Shown here piece after piece: positions 1 to 10,123 of a DNA stretch of 64,000 nucleotides (positions are counted from its first letter, which is position 1; the number at the start of each line of letters is the position of its first letter). The stretch is from Hydrogenophaga sp. (GTDB lineage: Bacteria > Pseudomonadota > Gammaproteobacteria > Burkholderiales > Burkholderiaceae_C). The DNA is taken from NCBI GenBank assembly GCA_016741995.1, contig JACVCO010000009.1:114445-178444 (forward strand), written 5' to 3'. A model generated the notes under the pieces. That model was not told where the DNA came from, did no database searches, and was given only the letters and a program-made list of their open reading frames with translations. The position numbers were made by a program, and so were the translations under genes.

Positions 1-1030
1 GGTTGCTCAGGATGGTGTGCAGCACCGCCGGATCCGTGTGCACCGCCAGGCCGTTCTCGCGCACGCGAAGGCGCAGGCCCTTGGCGTGGGCCTGCTGGGT
101 GACCTCGTCGCGCACCTTGTTGAGCAAGGGCTGCAGCAGCACCACCTGCGGCTTGGGCTCGGTGGCGCCCGCGTCCAGGCGCGAGATGTCGAGCAGGCGG
201 TTGAGCAGCTGCGCCATGGTGTCGAGTGCGCCCTGCATGCGGTCGGCGATCGCACCGACCGTGGGCGGGCTGATTTCCGGCCGGCCCGACAGCGTCTTGA
301 GCGCCGGCACGAACAGGCTCATGGCATGGATGGGCTGGCGAAGGTCGTGGCTGGCCGTGGCCAGGAAGCGCGTCTTGGCGCGGTTGGCCGATTCGGCGCG
401 GTCGCGCTCCTTGGCCAACGCGTCCGCCAGCGATTCGTTCTCGAAGCGCAGCAAGGTGGCTTCGGCGATCGATTGCGCGATGCGCCGCGCGAAGACTTCC
501 GCCATCAACAGGAAGGCCAGCGTGAGCAGGCCCAGCACGACGCCCCGCGCCGTGCCGCTGGACAGGCAGCGCAGCGCGATCGGCAGCAGCGCCGGCAAGG
601 CAAACGCGAGATGGGCCGGGAAATACGGGCCGAGCGATTGCGTGGCGCTGGCCACGATGCCGGCCAGGGCGATGACCACCACCGCCTGGGTGTGCGTGTC
701 CTCGGCGTCGTAGGCGAACACGGCCAGCGCGCCCCACAGCAGGCCGGCCAGCATCGACGACACCACGAACCACCGGGCCCAACGCGCGTTGCCCGATGGG
801 TCGGGCTGGTGGCGGTAGGCCCTGCCCACCAGCCAGCGCACCAGGCACAGCACGGCCATCGCGCCGAGCCAGGCCAGCGCCCATGAGGAAGGCAGGCCAT
901 CGACCACCAGCAGCGCGGTCGTGCCGGAGGCGGCCAGCAGGGTGCCGATCACCAGGGCCGGCACGTTGCGCGCCAGCAGGCGCACCTGCTCGTCCAACAG
1001 GCGTTCGGGCAGGCCATGATCCGTGGTCAT
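1..1030 (-). CDS. Sensor histidine kinase, N-terminal part (runs off window)
   Basis: Inner-membrane sensor kinase, read on the minus strand from ATG at 1030; the stop lies outside the window, so only about 343 residues are visible. Residues about 22-180 hold several hydrophobic segments (for example 22-43, 48-66, 88-106, 115-135, 163-180), so the input module is a membrane block rather than a large periplasmic loop. It is followed by a short helical linker and a dimerisation/phosphoacceptor motif SHDLRQPIHAM with the phosphorylatable His at residue 228. The LRQPIHAM form is typical of orphan or hybrid kinases of this class in Betaproteobacteria (family knowledge). The catalytic ATPase domain, and any receiver domain, would lie beyond position 1. 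The signal is unknown. Confidence 0.85.
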   Translation of the reverse strand, partial: MTTDHGLPERLLDEQVRLLARNVPALVIGTLLAASGTTALLVVDGLPSSWALAWLGAMAVLCLVRWLVGRAYRHQPDPSGNARWARWFVVSSMLAGLLWGALAVFAYDAEDTHTQAVVVIALAGIVASATQSLGPYFPAHLAFALPALLPIALRCLSSGTARGVVLGLLTLAFLLMAEVFARRIAQSIAEATLLRFENESLADALAKERDRAESANRAKTRFLATASHDLRQPIHAMSLFVPALKTLSGRPEISPPTVGAIADRMQGALDTMAQLLNRLLDISRLDAGATEPKPQVVLLQPLLNKVRDEVTQQAHAKGLRLRVRENGLAVHTDPAVLHTILSN

Positions 1031-1107
1031 GGACGCAGCATAGGCCATGGCGATGCGGGGCCGAGGGCTTTCAGCGACACTGGCCGGCTCGACACCGACC
1101 CCCTGCC

Positions 1108-2334
1108 GTGACGTCTTCCTCGCCCCTGAGTCCCTCCCGCGAACGCTGGCTGTTGCTCACCATCGCCGGCATCCAGTTCACGCACATCCTCGATTTCATG
1201 ATCATGATGCCGCTGGGCCCGCAGTTCACGCGGCTGTTCGGCATCAGCGACGCGCAGTTCGGTCTGCTCGTCTCGGCCTACACGCTGTCGGCCGGCGTCT
1301 CGGGCCTGTTCGCCGCCACCTACGTCGACCGTTTCGACCGGCGCAGCCTGCTGTTGTGGCTCTACGGCCTGTTCGCGCTGGCCACGCTGGCCTGCGGGCT
1401 GGCGCCCGACTACGGCTTCCTCATGGGCGCGCGCGTCGCCGCGGGCGTGTTCGGCGGCGTGCTCTCCGCGCTCGCGCAGACCATCGTGGCCGACGTCGTG
1501 CCCTTCGAGCGGCGCGGCCGCGCCATGGGCATCGTGATGTCGGCGTTCTCTGTGGCCACCGTGGCGGGCGTGCCGCTGGGCCTGTGGCTCGCAAGCTGGC
1601 TCGACTGGCACGCCACCTTCATCGCCATCGCGCTGCTGTGTGCGCTGTTCTGTGCCGGCGCCTGGCTCACGCTGCCGCCGCTGCGCGCTCACCTGGCCGC
1701 CGGGCAACCCGTGGCGTGGCACGCCATCGGCGAAGTGCTGGGCGAGCGCAACCACTGGCGCGCGTTCGCGATGTCGGCGCTGATGATGTTCACCGGCTTC
1801 ACGGTGATTCCCTTCATCACGATCTACATGCAGGCCAACGTCGGCCTCACCGACGAGGACATTCCGCTGATGTACCTCGTGGGCGGCGCGTTCACGCTGC
1901 TGAGCGCGCGCTGGTTCGGCCGCATGACCGATCGGCTCGGCAAGGTGCGCACCTTCTCGCGCCTGGCCGCGGCGGTGACGGTGCCACTGATGCTCACCAC
2001 GCTCGCACCGCCTATGGCGCTGCCGCTGGTGTTGCTGGTCTCCACGTCGTTCTTCGTGCTGATGTCGGGGCGCATGATCCCCGGCATGGCCATCCTCACC
2101 TCGGCCGCCGCGCCCCGGCTGCGTGGCACGTTCATGGTGCTCAACGCCTCGGTGCAGTCGGCCGCCATGGGGCTGGCCTCGTTCCTGGGCGGCTTGATCA
2201 TCGCGCGTGATGCCGCCGGTCGGGTCGAGCACTACTGGGTGGCGGGCCTCATCGGCGTGGTCGCCAGCTTCGCCAGCATCGCCCTGGCCAGACGGCTGGC
2301 CCTGCACGGTGCCGGCCAGGGCACGCCCGGTTGA
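1108..2334 (+). CDS. MFS transporter (AraJ/Bcr-like efflux permease)
   Basis: Twelve-helix major facilitator superfamily permease of 408 residues. The GTG at 1108 is chosen because the hydrophobic first helix starts about 15 residues in; longer in-frame starts upstream would add an Arg/Pro-rich segment that is not protein-like. The loop after the second helix carries a DRFDRR sequence, matching the charged MFS motif A position, and the rest alternates hydrophobic helices with short Arg-containing loops. The general class is sugar- or drug-efflux (AraJ-type); the substrate cannot be read from sequence. It is transcribed away from the kinase gene, with 77 bases between the two starts, so the kinase's system might regulate it, which is only an inference from position. 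Confidence 0.85.
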   Translation: MTSSSPLSPSRERWLLLTIAGIQFTHILDFMIMMPLGPQFTRLFGISDAQFGLLVSAYTLSAGVSGLFAATYVDRFDRRSLLLWLYGLFALATLACGLAPDYGFLMGARVAAGVFGGVLSALAQTIVADVVPFERRGRAMGIVMSAFSVATVAGVPLGLWLASWLDWHATFIAIALLCALFCAGAWLTLPPLRAHLAAGQPVAWHAIGEVLGERNHWRAFAMSALMMFTGFTVIPFITIYMQANVGLTDEDIPLMYLVGGAFTLLSARWFGRMTDRLGKVRTFSRLAAAVTVPLMLTTLAPPMALPLVLLVSTSFFVLMSGRMIPGMAILTSAAAPRLRGTFMVLNASVQSAAMGLASFLGGLIIARDAAGRVEHYWVAGLIGVVASFASIALARRLALHGAGQGTPG

Positions 2335-2371
2335 CGCCCGTCAAGAAGTCACGTTTTCTGACGTTTGCGCC

Positions 2372-2400
2372 TTGCGTGGGCGCGCCATCGTCGGCATAGT
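2372..2400 (+). promoter_or_regulatory. Candidate sigma70-type promoter for hpf
   Basis: TTGCGT (2372-2377) and CATAGT (2395-2400) are separated by 17 bases and lie about 80 bases ahead of the hpf start. Spacing is ideal but both boxes are only moderate matches. I did not see a convincing sigma54 GG-N10-GC element here. Confidence 0.4.
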
Positions 2401-2479
2401 GGGTTCAAGCCATCCCGTGGTCGCCGGGGGCTTGCCACCTGGTGACCTGTGTCAACCCGGAGCAATAGGAGGCTCTCTC

Positions 2480-2809
2480 ATGAACCTGACGATCAGCGGT
2501 CACCATCTCGAGGTCACGCCCGCCCTGCGCGGCTACGTCACCAGCAAGCTCGAACGCATCTCCCGGCATTTCGATCAAGTCGTGGACATCAAGGTGCTGC
2601 TCACGGTGGACAACCTCAAGGAGAAGGACCTGCGCCAACGGGCGGAGTGCAACATCCACGTCAAGGGCCGCGACCTGTTTGCCGAAAGCGCCCACGCCGA
2701 TCTGTACGCCGCCGTCGATGAGTTGACCGACAAGCTCGACCGCCAGGTGCTGCGCTACAAGACCAAGGCCCAGGACCACAACCACGAGACCGTCAAACGG
2801 CTGATGTGA
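2480..2809 (+). CDS. hpf: Ribosome hibernation promoting factor, short form
   Basis: Small cytoplasmic protein (109 residues) of the HPF/YfiA family, which binds the small ribosomal subunit and inactivates ribosomes as 100S dimers in stationary phase. The sequence starts [17 protein letters not shown] and ends in the Lys-rich helix [15 protein letters not shown], matching the single beta-alpha domain; the C-terminal dimerisation domain of long HPF is absent. An AGGAGG-type ribosome site (AATAGGAGG) precedes the ATG. Its place before ptsN and hprK matches the rpoN-linked cluster of Proteobacteria, but rpoN itself is not in the window: an MFS gene takes the upstream position. Confidence 0.95.
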   Translation: MNLTISGHHLEVTPALRGYVTSKLERISRHFDQVVDIKVLLTVDNLKEKDLRQRAECNIHVKGRDLFAESAHADLYAAVDELTDKLDRQVLRYKTKAQDHNHETVKRLM

Positions 2810-2863
2810 AAACCGTCACAACCCGCGCCGCGCGTGGGTTTGCGACCGTGCTGCACTGCAACA

Positions 2864-2892
2864 GGCCGCTTGATATGTCAAGCGGCTTTTTT
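2864..2892 (+). terminator. Rho-independent terminator after hpf
   Basis: Perfect 9-bp stem GCCGCTTGA (2865-2873) / TCAAGCGGC (2878-2886) with loop TATG, followed directly by six T. It should end hpf transcripts and so separate hpf from ptsN, which then needs readthrough or its own promoter. Confidence 0.9.
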
Positions 2893-2953
2893 GTCTCTTT
2901 CGTCTAGCCGTGAGAGGTCAGAAGCGCATAATCCGCGGTCCGAAAGGGCCCCC

Positions 2954-3424
2954 ATGAACCGTCTCTCTGCCATCCTGCCCGCCGCGCAAGTGCTCGTGGG
3001 CGTCGACGCCACCAGCAAGAAGCGCGCTTTCGAGGAAGCGGGCCTGCTGTTCGAAACGCAGCACGGGCTCAACCGCGCGCTCATCACCGACAGCCTCTTT
3101 GCGCGCGAGCGCCTCGGCTCCACCGGGCTGGGTCATGGCGTGGCCATTCCCCACGGGCGCATCAAGGGCCTCAAACAACCGCTGGCGGCGGTGTTCCAGC
3201 TGGCCAGCGCCATCGGTTTCGACGCTCCGGACGAACAGCCGGTGCAGCTCATGATCTTCCTGCTCGTGCCCGAGGCGGCCACGCAGAAGCACCTGGAAAT
3301 CCTCTCCGAGATCGCCGAACTGCTCAGCGACAGCGCCCTGCGCGAGCAGATGAAGGGCTCTGGCGACGCCACCGCCCTGCACGCGCTGATTGCCAACTGG
3401 CAGTCGGCCCACGCCGCCGCTTAA
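2954..3424 (+). CDS. ptsN: PTS IIA-like nitrogen-regulatory protein PtsN (EIIA-Ntr)
   Basis: Cytoplasmic phosphocarrier of the nitrogen phosphotransferase system (PtsP-NPr-PtsN), which moves phosphate for regulation (potassium transport, stress and nitrogen responses in related bacteria) instead of sugar uptake. 156 residues, normal for the family. The phospho-acceptor is His67 in GVAIPHGRI, in the expected position about 65-75. The start is the ATG at 2954; upstream in-frame codons would read through the hpf terminator. It is followed 11 bases later by hprK, the usual order in Burkholderiales. Confidence 0.95.
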   Translation: MNRLSAILPAAQVLVGVDATSKKRAFEEAGLLFETQHGLNRALITDSLFARERLGSTGLGHGVAIPHGRIKGLKQPLAAVFQLASAIGFDAPDEQPVQLMIFLLVPEAATQKHLEILSEIAELLSDSALREQMKGSGDATALHALIANWQSAHAAA

Positions 3425-3435
3425 GCCCACCGGCC

Positions 3436-4386
3436 TTGAAACCCACCGTCGTCAGCGCCGACGTCCTCTTCGAGGACCACCGGGACTCGCTGAAATGGCA
3501 GTGGATCGCCGGGCTCGGGGCGTCCGAGCGGCGCTTCGACGAGGTGGCCATCCGCGCCGCGCGCTCGGGCGCCGATCTGGTCGGCTACCTCAACTACATC
3601 CACCCCTACCGCCTGCAGGTCATCGGCGAGCGCGAGGTCGCCTACCTCACCAGCCCCAGCGTCGAGGACAACCGCCGCCGCGTGGCCCGCATCGTCACCC
3701 TGGAGCCGCCGGTGCTGGTGGTGGCCGACGGCCAGCCCGCGCCCGACGAACTGCTCGCCATGTGCGAGCGCGCGCAGATCCCCATGTTCTCCACGAAGGA
3801 ATCGGCCGCCTTCGTGATCGACGTGCTGCGCGCCTACCTGTCGCGCCACTTCGCCGACCGCGCCACCATGCACGGCGTGTTCATGGACATCCTGGGCATG
3901 GGCGTCATGATCACCGGCGAATCGGGCCTGGGCAAAAGCGAACTCGGCCTCGAACTCATCTCGCGCGGCCACGGCCTGGTGGCCGACGACGCGGTCGACC
4001 TCTATCGCATCAACCAGACCAGCATCGAAGGCCGTTGCCCCGAGCTGCTGCAGAACCTGCTCGAGGTGCGCGGCATCGGCCTGCTCGACATCAAGGCCAT
4101 CTTTGGCGAGACGGCCGTGCGCCGCAAGATGCGGCTGCAGCTCATCGTGCACCTGGTGCGCCGCGAGACCCTGGAGCGCGACTACGAGCGCATGCCCTAC
4201 GAGCCGCTGTATCAGGATGTGTTGGGTGTGCCGGTTCGCAAGGCCGTGATTCAGGTGGTGGCGGGCCGCAACATCGCCGTGCTGGTGGAGGCGGCCGTGC
4301 GCAACACCATCCTGCAACTGCGCGGCATCGACACCTACCAGGAATTCGTGCTGCGCCACCGCGCAGCCATGTCCCGGGACGAGTGA
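3436..4386 (+). CDS. hprK: HPr kinase/phosphorylase
   Basis: Bifunctional ATP-dependent HPr(Ser) kinase and phosphorylase, 316 residues. The C-terminal catalytic domain shows the P-loop GESGLGKS at residues 161-168 and a downstream region with the acidic residues used for phosphorolysis. It starts with TTG at 3436, eleven bases after ptsN, with no good ATG nearby; this implies modest translation or coupling to ptsN. In Proteobacteria lacking a complete sugar PTS this enzyme is thought to act on HPr in carbon/nitrogen signalling (family knowledge). The end is 4 bases from the convergent fur stop. Confidence 0.95.
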   Translation: MKPTVVSADVLFEDHRDSLKWQWIAGLGASERRFDEVAIRAARSGADLVGYLNYIHPYRLQVIGEREVAYLTSPSVEDNRRRVARIVTLEPPVLVVADGQPAPDELLAMCERAQIPMFSTKESAAFVIDVLRAYLSRHFADRATMHGVFMDILGMGVMITGESGLGKSELGLELISRGHGLVADDAVDLYRINQTSIEGRCPELLQNLLEVRGIGLLDIKAIFGETAVRRKMRLQLIVHLVRRETLERDYERMPYEPLYQDVLGVPVRKAVIQVVAGRNIAVLVEAAVRNTILQLRGIDTYQEFVLRHRAAMSRDE

Positions 4387-4390
4387 GTCT

Positions 4391-4828
4391 TCAGCGCTTG
4401 CTGCCGCGGTGCGGGCAGTCGCTCTTGGTGCAGCTGGCGTAAAGCGACAGCGCGTGCTCCTGCAGCGCGAAGCCACGGGCCTTGGCCACCATCTGCTGGC
4501 GCCGCTCGATCTCGGCGTCGAAGAACTCCTCGACGCGGCCGCAGTCCAGGCAGACCAGGTGGTCGTGGTGCTGGCCTTCGTTGAGTTCGTAGACCGCCTT
4601 GCCCGATTCGAAGTTGCTGCGCGTGAGCAGGCCGGCCTGCTCGAACTGCATCAGCACACGGTAGACCGTGGCCAGGCCGATGTCGCTGCGTTCCTCGAGC
4701 AGCACGCGGAACACGTCCTCGGCCGTCATGTGGCGCTGCTTCGCGTTGTGGAAGACCTCAAGGATCTTCAGCCGCGGCAAGGTGGCCTTCAGGCCGGTGC
4801 TCTTGAGTTCTTCGAGGTTGTTCGTCAT
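4391..4828 (-). CDS. fur: Ferric uptake regulator Fur
   Basis: Iron-responsive DNA-binding repressor of 145 residues. An N-terminal winged helix (about residues 1-80, with the recognition-helix region [18 protein letters not shown]) is followed by the metal-binding/dimerisation domain with the His-rich [11 protein letters not shown] and a C-terminal [11 protein letters not shown]ys pair. All the usual metal ligands appear to be present. Divergently transcribed from bamE, a pairing common in Burkholderiales. A TACAAT box at 4849-4854 in this interval could serve bamE, but I found no convincing -35 partner. Confidence 0.97.
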   Translation of the reverse strand: MTNNLEELKSTGLKATLPRLKILEVFHNAKQRHMTAEDVFRVLLEERSDIGLATVYRVLMQFEQAGLLTRSNFESGKAVYELNEGQHHDHLVCLDCGRVEEFFDAEIERRQQMVAKARGFALQEHALSLYASCTKSDCPHRGSKR

Positions 4829-4929
4829 GGTCGTGGGTGCGGGCTCACTACAATGGCCGACCGATTATCGCCGGCCAAGCGCCGCTTGCATCAGGGCGAT
4901 TGCCCATGCGCCGTCCAGGGTGTCTGTTC

Positions 4930-5454
4930 ATGTCCCTCGCACGCCACCGTCTTCTTCCCGTTCTGGCCCTGTTGCTGGCCCTCTCGGGCTGCTCCTTCAT
5001 CACGCCCTACAAGGTCGACATCCTGCAGGGCAACGTCGTCACGCGCGAGCAGGTCGCGGCCCTCAAGCCCGGCATGGCCCGGGAGCAGGTGCGCGACATC
5101 CTTGGCTCGCCGCTGCTCGCCAGCGTGTTCCACGCCGACCGCTGGGACTACGTGTTCACCCTGCAGCGCAGGGGCCAGGAGCCCGTGCGTCGCCGCGTGG
5201 CCGTCTTCTTCAAGGACGGCGTGCTGGTGCGCCATGAAGCCGACGAGCTGCCCAGCGAGCAGGAGTTCGTCGCCACGCTCGACGCGCGCCGCGGCGAGGG
5301 CGGCAAGCCGCCGGTGCTCGAAGCGACCGAAGAGCAGCTCAAGACCTTTGCCGAGCGCAACAAACCGCTGAACCCGCCCACGCCGGCCAGCGCGGCCAGC
5401 GCGCCGGCCACCACCAACTTCCCGCCGCTGGACAGCACCGGGGGCGCGCGATGA
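4930..5454 (+). CDS. bamE: Outer-membrane assembly lipoprotein BamE
   Basis: Lipoprotein of the BAM complex, which inserts beta-barrel proteins into the outer membrane. The start at 4930 gives a signal peptide with lipobox LSGC (Cys22 or so); an earlier ATG at 4906 would add a few residues. The SmpA/OmlA fold region includes [17 protein letters not shown] and the WDYVFTLQR segment typical of BamE. The protein is 174 residues, longer than E. coli BamE, because of an Ala/Pro-rich tail rich in small residues from about residue 145. The last 4 bases overlap dapB (ATGA), implying coupled translation. Confidence 0.92.
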   Translation: MSLARHRLLPVLALLLALSGCSFITPYKVDILQGNVVTREQVAALKPGMAREQVRDILGSPLLASVFHADRWDYVFTLQRRGQEPVRRRVAVFFKDGVLVRHEADELPSEQEFVATLDARRGEGGKPPVLEATEEQLKTFAERNKPLNPPTPASAASAPATTNFPPLDSTGGAR

Positions 5455-6266
5455 GCGCCGACGCCCCGCACCGCGTCAGCGTCGCTGGCGCCAGCGGCCG
5501 CATGGGCCGCATGCTGATCGAGGCCGTGCGCGAGAGCGGCGACTGCACCTTGGCTGGCGCGCTCGACGTCGCCGCCAGCCCCGCGATCGGGCAGGACGCG
5601 GGGGCCTACGCCGGCCAGCCCACGGGCGTGGCCATCACGGCCGACCTCGCCGCCGGCCTGCGCGGCAGCCACTGCCTGATCGACTTCACCCGCCCCGAGG
5701 GCACCCTGGCCCACCTGGACGCCTGCGTGGCGCAGGGCGTGAACCTGGTCATCGGCACCACCGGCTTCTCGGACGAGCAGAAGGCGCGCATCGCCGATGC
5801 CTCGCAGCGCATCGCGATCATGATGGCGCCCAACATGAGTGTGGGCGTCAACGTCACGCTCAAGCTGCTCGAAATGGCGGCCACGGCCATGTCCACCGGG
5901 TACGACATCGAGATTGTCGAGGCCCACCACCGCCACAAGGTGGACGCACCCAGCGGCACCGCGCTCAAGATGGGCGAGGTGATCGCCGATGCGCTGGGCC
6001 GCGACCTGAAGGATTGCGCGGTCTATGCTCGCGAGGGCGTCACCGGCGAGCGCGATCCCTCCACCATCGGTTTCGCCACCATCCGCGGTGGCGACATCGT
6101 GGGCGACCACACGGTGCTGTTTGCCGGCATCGGCGAGCGCATCGAGATCACGCACAAGTCCAGCAGCCGCTCCACCTACGCGCAGGGCAGCCTGCGTGCG
6201 GTGCGCTTCCTGGCCGGCCGCCGCCACGGCCTGTTCGACATGTTCGACGTGCTCGGCCTGCGCTGA
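5451..6266 (+). CDS. dapB: 4-hydroxy-tetrahydrodipicolinate reductase
   Basis: NAD(P)H-dependent reductase making tetrahydrodipicolinate for lysine and meso-diaminopimelate (peptidoglycan) synthesis. 271 residues. The N-terminal Rossmann motif is [11 protein letters not shown]; the substrate/catalytic motif is [20 protein letters not shown] with the paired His and Lys. Tetrahydrodipicolinate site residues GTTGF are also visible. Starts inside the end of bamE (4-base overlap) and is followed 17 bases later by the ExbB-like gene, so bamE-dapB-exbB-exbD is probably one transcript. Confidence 0.97.
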   Translation: MSADAPHRVSVAGASGRMGRMLIEAVRESGDCTLAGALDVAASPAIGQDAGAYAGQPTGVAITADLAAGLRGSHCLIDFTRPEGTLAHLDACVAQGVNLVIGTTGFSDEQKARIADASQRIAIMMAPNMSVGVNVTLKLLEMAATAMSTGYDIEIVEAHHRHKVDAPSGTALKMGEVIADALGRDLKDCAVYAREGVTGERDPSTIGFATIRGGDIVGDHTVLFAGIGERIEITHKSSSRSTYAQGSLRAVRFLAGRRHGLFDMFDVLGLR

Positions 6267-6283
6267 GTCCCTGCGCGCCCGCC

Positions 6284-6937
6284 GTGCTCGACGTCTTTCT
6301 TGCTGCCGACAGCCTCGGCCGCGCCATCGGCCTGCTGCTGCTGGCCATGTCGGTGGCCAGCTGGGTGGTCATCCTCTGGAAAGCCTGGCTGCTGCGCCGG
6401 GTGGCGCACACGCTGCCACTGGCCACGGCCGGCTTCTGGCAGTCGCGCGATCTCGACGACGCCGAACGCCGCCTCGCTGCGGCCGACACCACCGCCCTGG
6501 CCCTGCCCCTGCTGCAGGCCGCGCGCCGCCTGCTCGCACTGCCGCCCGACGCCCTGGCCGCGCGGGGTGCGCCCACCGCGCGCCTCACCCGTGCCCTGCG
6601 CGACGCGCTGCACCTTGCCCACGCCCGGTTGCAGCATGGGCAGACCCTGCTCGCCAGCGTGGGCGCCACAGCACCTTTCGTCGGCCTGCTCGGCACCGTC
6701 TGGGGCGTGCACCACGCCCTGCTCGCGGTGGGCTTCGGTGAGGGCTTTCGCATCGAGGCCGTGGCCGGCCCGGTGGGCGAGGCCCTGGTCATGACGGCTG
6801 CCGGCCTGGCGGTCGCCATTCCCGCGGTGCTCGGCCACAACGTGCTGGGGCGCCGCATCGCGCAGGCGGAGGCCGTGCTCGAAGGCTTTGCCCACGACCT
6901 GCGCGAGCTGCTCGCGCCCGAGCCGGATCGCCCATGA
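6284..6937 (+). CDS. exbB: MotA/TolQ/ExbB proton-channel family protein
   Basis: Inner-membrane component of a proton-driven motor that energises an outer-membrane partner. 217 residues from GTG at 6284. One hydrophobic helix near residues 10-30, then a cytoplasmic Arg/Ala-rich region, then two helices (about 125-150 and 170-190) holding ASVGATAPFVGLLGTVWGV and the conserved small-residue helix EALVMTAAGLAVAIPAVL, both family signatures. The partner exbD overlaps by 4 bases. There is no tonB or TonB-dependent receptor beside it, so whether it serves TonB, Tol or another system cannot be decided. Confidence 0.9.
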   Translation: MLDVFLAADSLGRAIGLLLLAMSVASWVVILWKAWLLRRVAHTLPLATAGFWQSRDLDDAERRLAAADTTALALPLLQAARRLLALPPDALAARGAPTARLTRALRDALHLAHARLQHGQTLLASVGATAPFVGLLGTVWGVHHALLAVGFGEGFRIEAVAGPVGEALVMTAAGLAVAIPAVLGHNVLGRRIAQAEAVLEGFAHDLRELLAPEPDRP

Positions 6938-7356
6938 GCTTCGGCCGCTTGCCGGGCCCGCGGGGCGCCAGGCCCTTCCACGAAATCAACGTCACCCCGC
7001 TGGTGGACATCTTCCTGGTGTTGCTGGTGGTGTTCGTGGTGAGCGCGCCGCTCATGGCGCAGCGCCTGGCGCTGGCCTTGCCTCAGGCCGAAGCGCCTGC
7101 GGCCGCGCCGGCGGTGGCACGCCAGGTCGCCACCGTCGAATTCGACGCGCAGGGCCGGCTGCGCCTGGATGGCGAGGCGCTCGACGAGCCTGTGCTGCGC
7201 GGCCGCCTGCAGGCGCTGGCCACCGCGCAGCCCGACACTGAACTGCTGCTGCGGGTGGACGAGCGCGTGCCCTACGGCCGGGTGGTCGCGCTCATCGGCG
7301 CGGCGCAGGCCGCCGGGCTCTCGCGCATCGGCTTCGTGGCCGAGCCCGCGCGCTGA
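6934..7356 (+). CDS. exbD: Biopolymer transport protein ExbD/TolR family
   Basis: Single-pass inner-membrane protein, 140 residues, with a short cytoplasmic N-terminus, the helix NVTPLVDIFLVLLVVFVVSAP (starting about residue 22) and a periplasmic domain. The Asp in PLVDIFLVLL is the proton-carrying residue of the family. It works with the upstream ExbB-like protein. Its 4-base overlap with exbB supports fixed stoichiometry through translational coupling. It is the last gene before leuS, which has its own TAAAAT box near 7380. Confidence 0.92.
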   Translation: MSFGRLPGPRGARPFHEINVTPLVDIFLVLLVVFVVSAPLMAQRLALALPQAEAPAAAPAVARQVATVEFDAQGRLRLDGEALDEPVLRGRLQALATAQPDTELLLRVDERVPYGRVVALIGAAQAAGLSRIGFVAEPAR

Positions 7357-7430
7357 GCCCGCGCCCGCGGGGCGCACCCTAAAATCCTCGCTCCGCCGCG
7401 GCGCCGCCGCCGGCACCGCACGCCCTCCCC

Positions 7431-10121
7431 ATGCAAGACAAGTACGCCCCCCAAGACGTCGAGCGCAGCGCGCAGGCCCAATGGACCGCCGCCGATGCCT
7501 ACCGCGTCACCGAAGACGCCGGCAAGAAGAAGTTCTACGCCTGCTCCATGCTGCCCTACCCCAGCGGCAAGCTGCACATGGGCCACGTGCGCAACTACAC
7601 CATCAACGACATGCTCACGCGCCAGCTGCGCATGAAGGGCTTCAACGTCCTCATGCCCATGGGCTGGGACGCCTTCGGCCTGCCGGCCGAGAACGCGGCG
7701 ATCAAGAACAAGGTGCCGCCCGCGAAGTGGACCTACGACAACATCGATTACATGAAGCGGCAGATGCAGGCCATGGGCCTGGCCATCGACTGGAGCCGCG
7801 AAGTCGCCACCTGCTCGCCCGATTACTACAAGTGGAACCAGTGGCTGTTCCTCAAGATGCTCGAGAAGGGCATCGCCTACCGCAAGACCCAGGTGGTGAA
7901 CTGGGACCCGGTGGACAACACCGTGCTTGCCAACGAACAGGTCATCGACGGCCGCGGCTGGCGCACCGGTGCGCTGGTTGAAAAGCGCGAGATCCCGGGC
8001 TACTACCTCAACATCACCGCCTACGCCGACGAACTGCTCGACCACGTGCAGATCGGCAACCCCCAGGCCACGCTCTCCGGCTGGCCCGACAAGGTGCGGC
8101 TGATGCAGGAGAACTGGATCGGCAAGAGCGAGGGGGTGCGTTTCGCTTTCCCGCACACCATCCAGGACGAAGGCGGTTCGCCGATCGGCGGCGGCCGGAT
8201 GTACGTCTTCACCACGCGCGCCGACACCATCATGGGTGTGACCTTCTGCGCCGTGGCGCCCGAGCACCCGCTGGCCACGCACGCCGCCGCCCGCAACAAG
8301 GCCTTGGCCGAGTTCATCGAGGAGTGCAAGACCGGCGGCACCACCGAAGCGGAACTCGCCACGCAGGAAAAGAAGGGCATGGCCACCGGCTTGTCCGTTA
8401 CGCACCCGCTCACCGGCGACGAGGTGGAGGTGTGGGTCGGCAACTACGTGCTGATGAGCTACGGCGACGGCGCGGTGATGGGTGTGCCCGCGCACGACGA
8501 GCGCGACTTCGCGTTCGCGAAGAAATACGGCCTGAAGATCCAACCCGTCATCGCGCCCAACCCGGCGCTGGTGTCGCCCGAGGAAGCCTGCCAGTTCAGC
8601 GACGACGCCTGGCAGGACTGGTACAGCGACAAGCAGCATGGCGTGTGCGTCAACTCTGGTGTGCTGGATGGCCTCACCTACAAGGCCGCTGTGGACAAAG
8701 TCGCCGCGCTGCTGGCCGGCAAGGGCATGGGCGAGAAGAAGACCACCTTCCGCCTGCGCGACTGGGGCGTGAGCCGCCAGCGCTACTGGGGCACGCCGAT
8801 CCCCATCATCCATTGCCCCGAGCACGGCGCCGTGCCCGTGCCCGAGCAGGATCTGCCCGTGGTGCTGCCCGAAGACTGCGTGCCCGATGGCAGCGGCAAC
8901 CCGCTCAACCACCACGAAGGCTTCCACGCCGGCGTGGTGTGCCCGGTGTGCGGCAAAGCCGCGCGGCGCGAGACCGACACCATGGACACCTTCGTGGATT
9001 CGTCCTGGTACTTCATGCGCTACTGCGACCCGACCAACAGCGAGCGCATGGTGGCCGGCGGCACCGACTACTGGATGCCGATGGACCAGTACATCGGCGG
9101 CATCGAACACGCCATCCTGCACCTGCTCTACGCGCGCTTCTGGACGAAGGTCATGCGCGACCTCGGCCTCGTGAAGGTGGACGAGCCCTTCACGCAGCTG
9201 CTCACGCAGGGCATGGTGCTCAACCACATCTACAGCCGCCGCAACGACAAGGGCGGCAAGGAATACTTCTGGCCGCACGACGTGGAGAACGTGCTCGACG
9301 AGGGCGGCAAGGTCGTGGGCGCGAAGCTCAAGCACGCGGTGGGCGATCTGCCCGCGGGCACGGCCATCGAGTACGAGGGCGTGGGCACCATGTCCAAGTC
9401 CAAGAACAACGGCGTCGACCCGCAGGACCTGATCGAGAAGTACGGCGCCGACACCGCGCGCCTGTACACCATGTTCACCGCGCCGCCCGAGGCCACGCTG
9501 GAGTGGAACGACTCGGCGGTGGAGGGCAGCTACCGCTTCCTGCGCCGCGTGTGGGGCTATGGGCACAAGCTCTCGCAAGCCGGCATCACCGGCGCGCAGG
9601 GCGCGTCGGTGGGCGCGGCGGCGCTGTCCAAGGCGGCCAAGGCCCTGCGGCTGGAGATCCACACCGTGCTCAAGCAGGTGGACTACGACTACCAGCGCAT
9701 GCAATACAACACCGTGGTCTCGGGCGCGATGAAGATGCTCAACGCGCTCGAAGGCTTCCAGCCCGAAGGTGCGCCAGACCATGCCGCCGCGGCCGAGGGC
9801 TTCGGCATCCTGCTGCGCTGCCTGTACCCGGCCACGCCGCACATCGCGCACACGCTGTGGCAGCAGCTCGGCTACGCCGGCCCGCTGCTCGACGCGCCCT
9901 GGCCGCAGGCCGACGAGTCCGCCCTCAAGCGCGACGAGATCGAGCTTGTGCTGCAGATCAACGGCAAACTGCGTGGCAGCGTCACCGTGCCCGCCAGCGC
10001 CGACAAGGCCGCCATCGAGGCCGCGGCGCTGGCCAGCGAAGCCTTCGTGAAACAGGCCGCGGGCGCCGCCCCCAAGAAGGTGGTGGTGGTGCCGGGCCGT
10101 CTCGTCAACGTGGTGGTCTGA
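7431..10121 (+). CDS. leuS: Leucyl-tRNA synthetase
   Basis: Class Ia aminoacyl-tRNA synthetase that charges tRNA-Leu; 896 residues, normal bacterial length. The HIGH-type motif is [11 protein letters not shown] (HMGH at 49-52), the editing (CP1) domain spans roughly 220-420 and has the T-rich segment [14 protein letters not shown], a zinc-type CPVCGK is near 505, and the KMSKS loop reads TMSKSKNNG (TMSKS at 653-657), with Thr for the first Lys. C-terminal anticodon-binding and tRNA-contact regions are intact. It leads leuS-lptE-holA, a standard string in Burkholderiales. Confidence 0.98.
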   Translation: MQDKYAPQDVERSAQAQWTAADAYRVTEDAGKKKFYACSMLPYPSGKLHMGHVRNYTINDMLTRQLRMKGFNVLMPMGWDAFGLPAENAAIKNKVPPAKWTYDNIDYMKRQMQAMGLAIDWSREVATCSPDYYKWNQWLFLKMLEKGIAYRKTQVVNWDPVDNTVLANEQVIDGRGWRTGALVEKREIPGYYLNITAYADELLDHVQIGNPQATLSGWPDKVRLMQENWIGKSEGVRFAFPHTIQDEGGSPIGGGRMYVFTTRADTIMGVTFCAVAPEHPLATHAAARNKALAEFIEECKTGGTTEAELATQEKKGMATGLSVTHPLTGDEVEVWVGNYVLMSYGDGAVMGVPAHDERDFAFAKKYGLKIQPVIAPNPALVSPEEACQFSDDAWQDWYSDKQHGVCVNSGVLDGLTYKAAVDKVAALLAGKGMGEKKTTFRLRDWGVSRQRYWGTPIPIIHCPEHGAVPVPEQDLPVVLPEDCVPDGSGNPLNHHEGFHAGVVCPVCGKAARRETDTMDTFVDSSWYFMRYCDPTNSERMVAGGTDYWMPMDQYIGGIEHAILHLLYARFWTKVMRDLGLVKVDEPFTQLLTQGMVLNHIYSRRNDKGGKEYFWPHDVENVLDEGGKVVGAKLKHAVGDLPAGTAIEYEGVGTMSKSKNNGVDPQDLIEKYGADTARLYTMFTAPPEATLEWNDSAVEGSYRFLRRVWGYGHKLSQAGITGAQGASVGAAALSKAAKALRLEIHTVLKQVDYDYQRMQYNTVVSGAMKMLNALEGFQPEGAPDHAAAAEGFGILLRCLYPATPHIAHTLWQQLGYAGPLLDAPWPQADESALKRDEIELVLQINGKLRGSVTVPASADKAAIEAAALASEAFVKQAAGAAPKKVVVVPGRLVNVVV

Positions 10122-10123
10122 AC

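Noticed and set aside
7380..7385. TAAAAT box before leuS as a promoter.
   Set aside because: No -35 partner is recognisable at 16-18 bases, so it was not listed as a feature.
7272..9851. An 859-codon frame on the minus strand opposite leuS.
   Set aside because: It is His/Arg/Val-rich with no domain and lies exactly over leuS; long antisense frames are expected in GC-rich coding DNA. Similar frames opposite kup, fusA, proA and gshA were dropped for the same reason.
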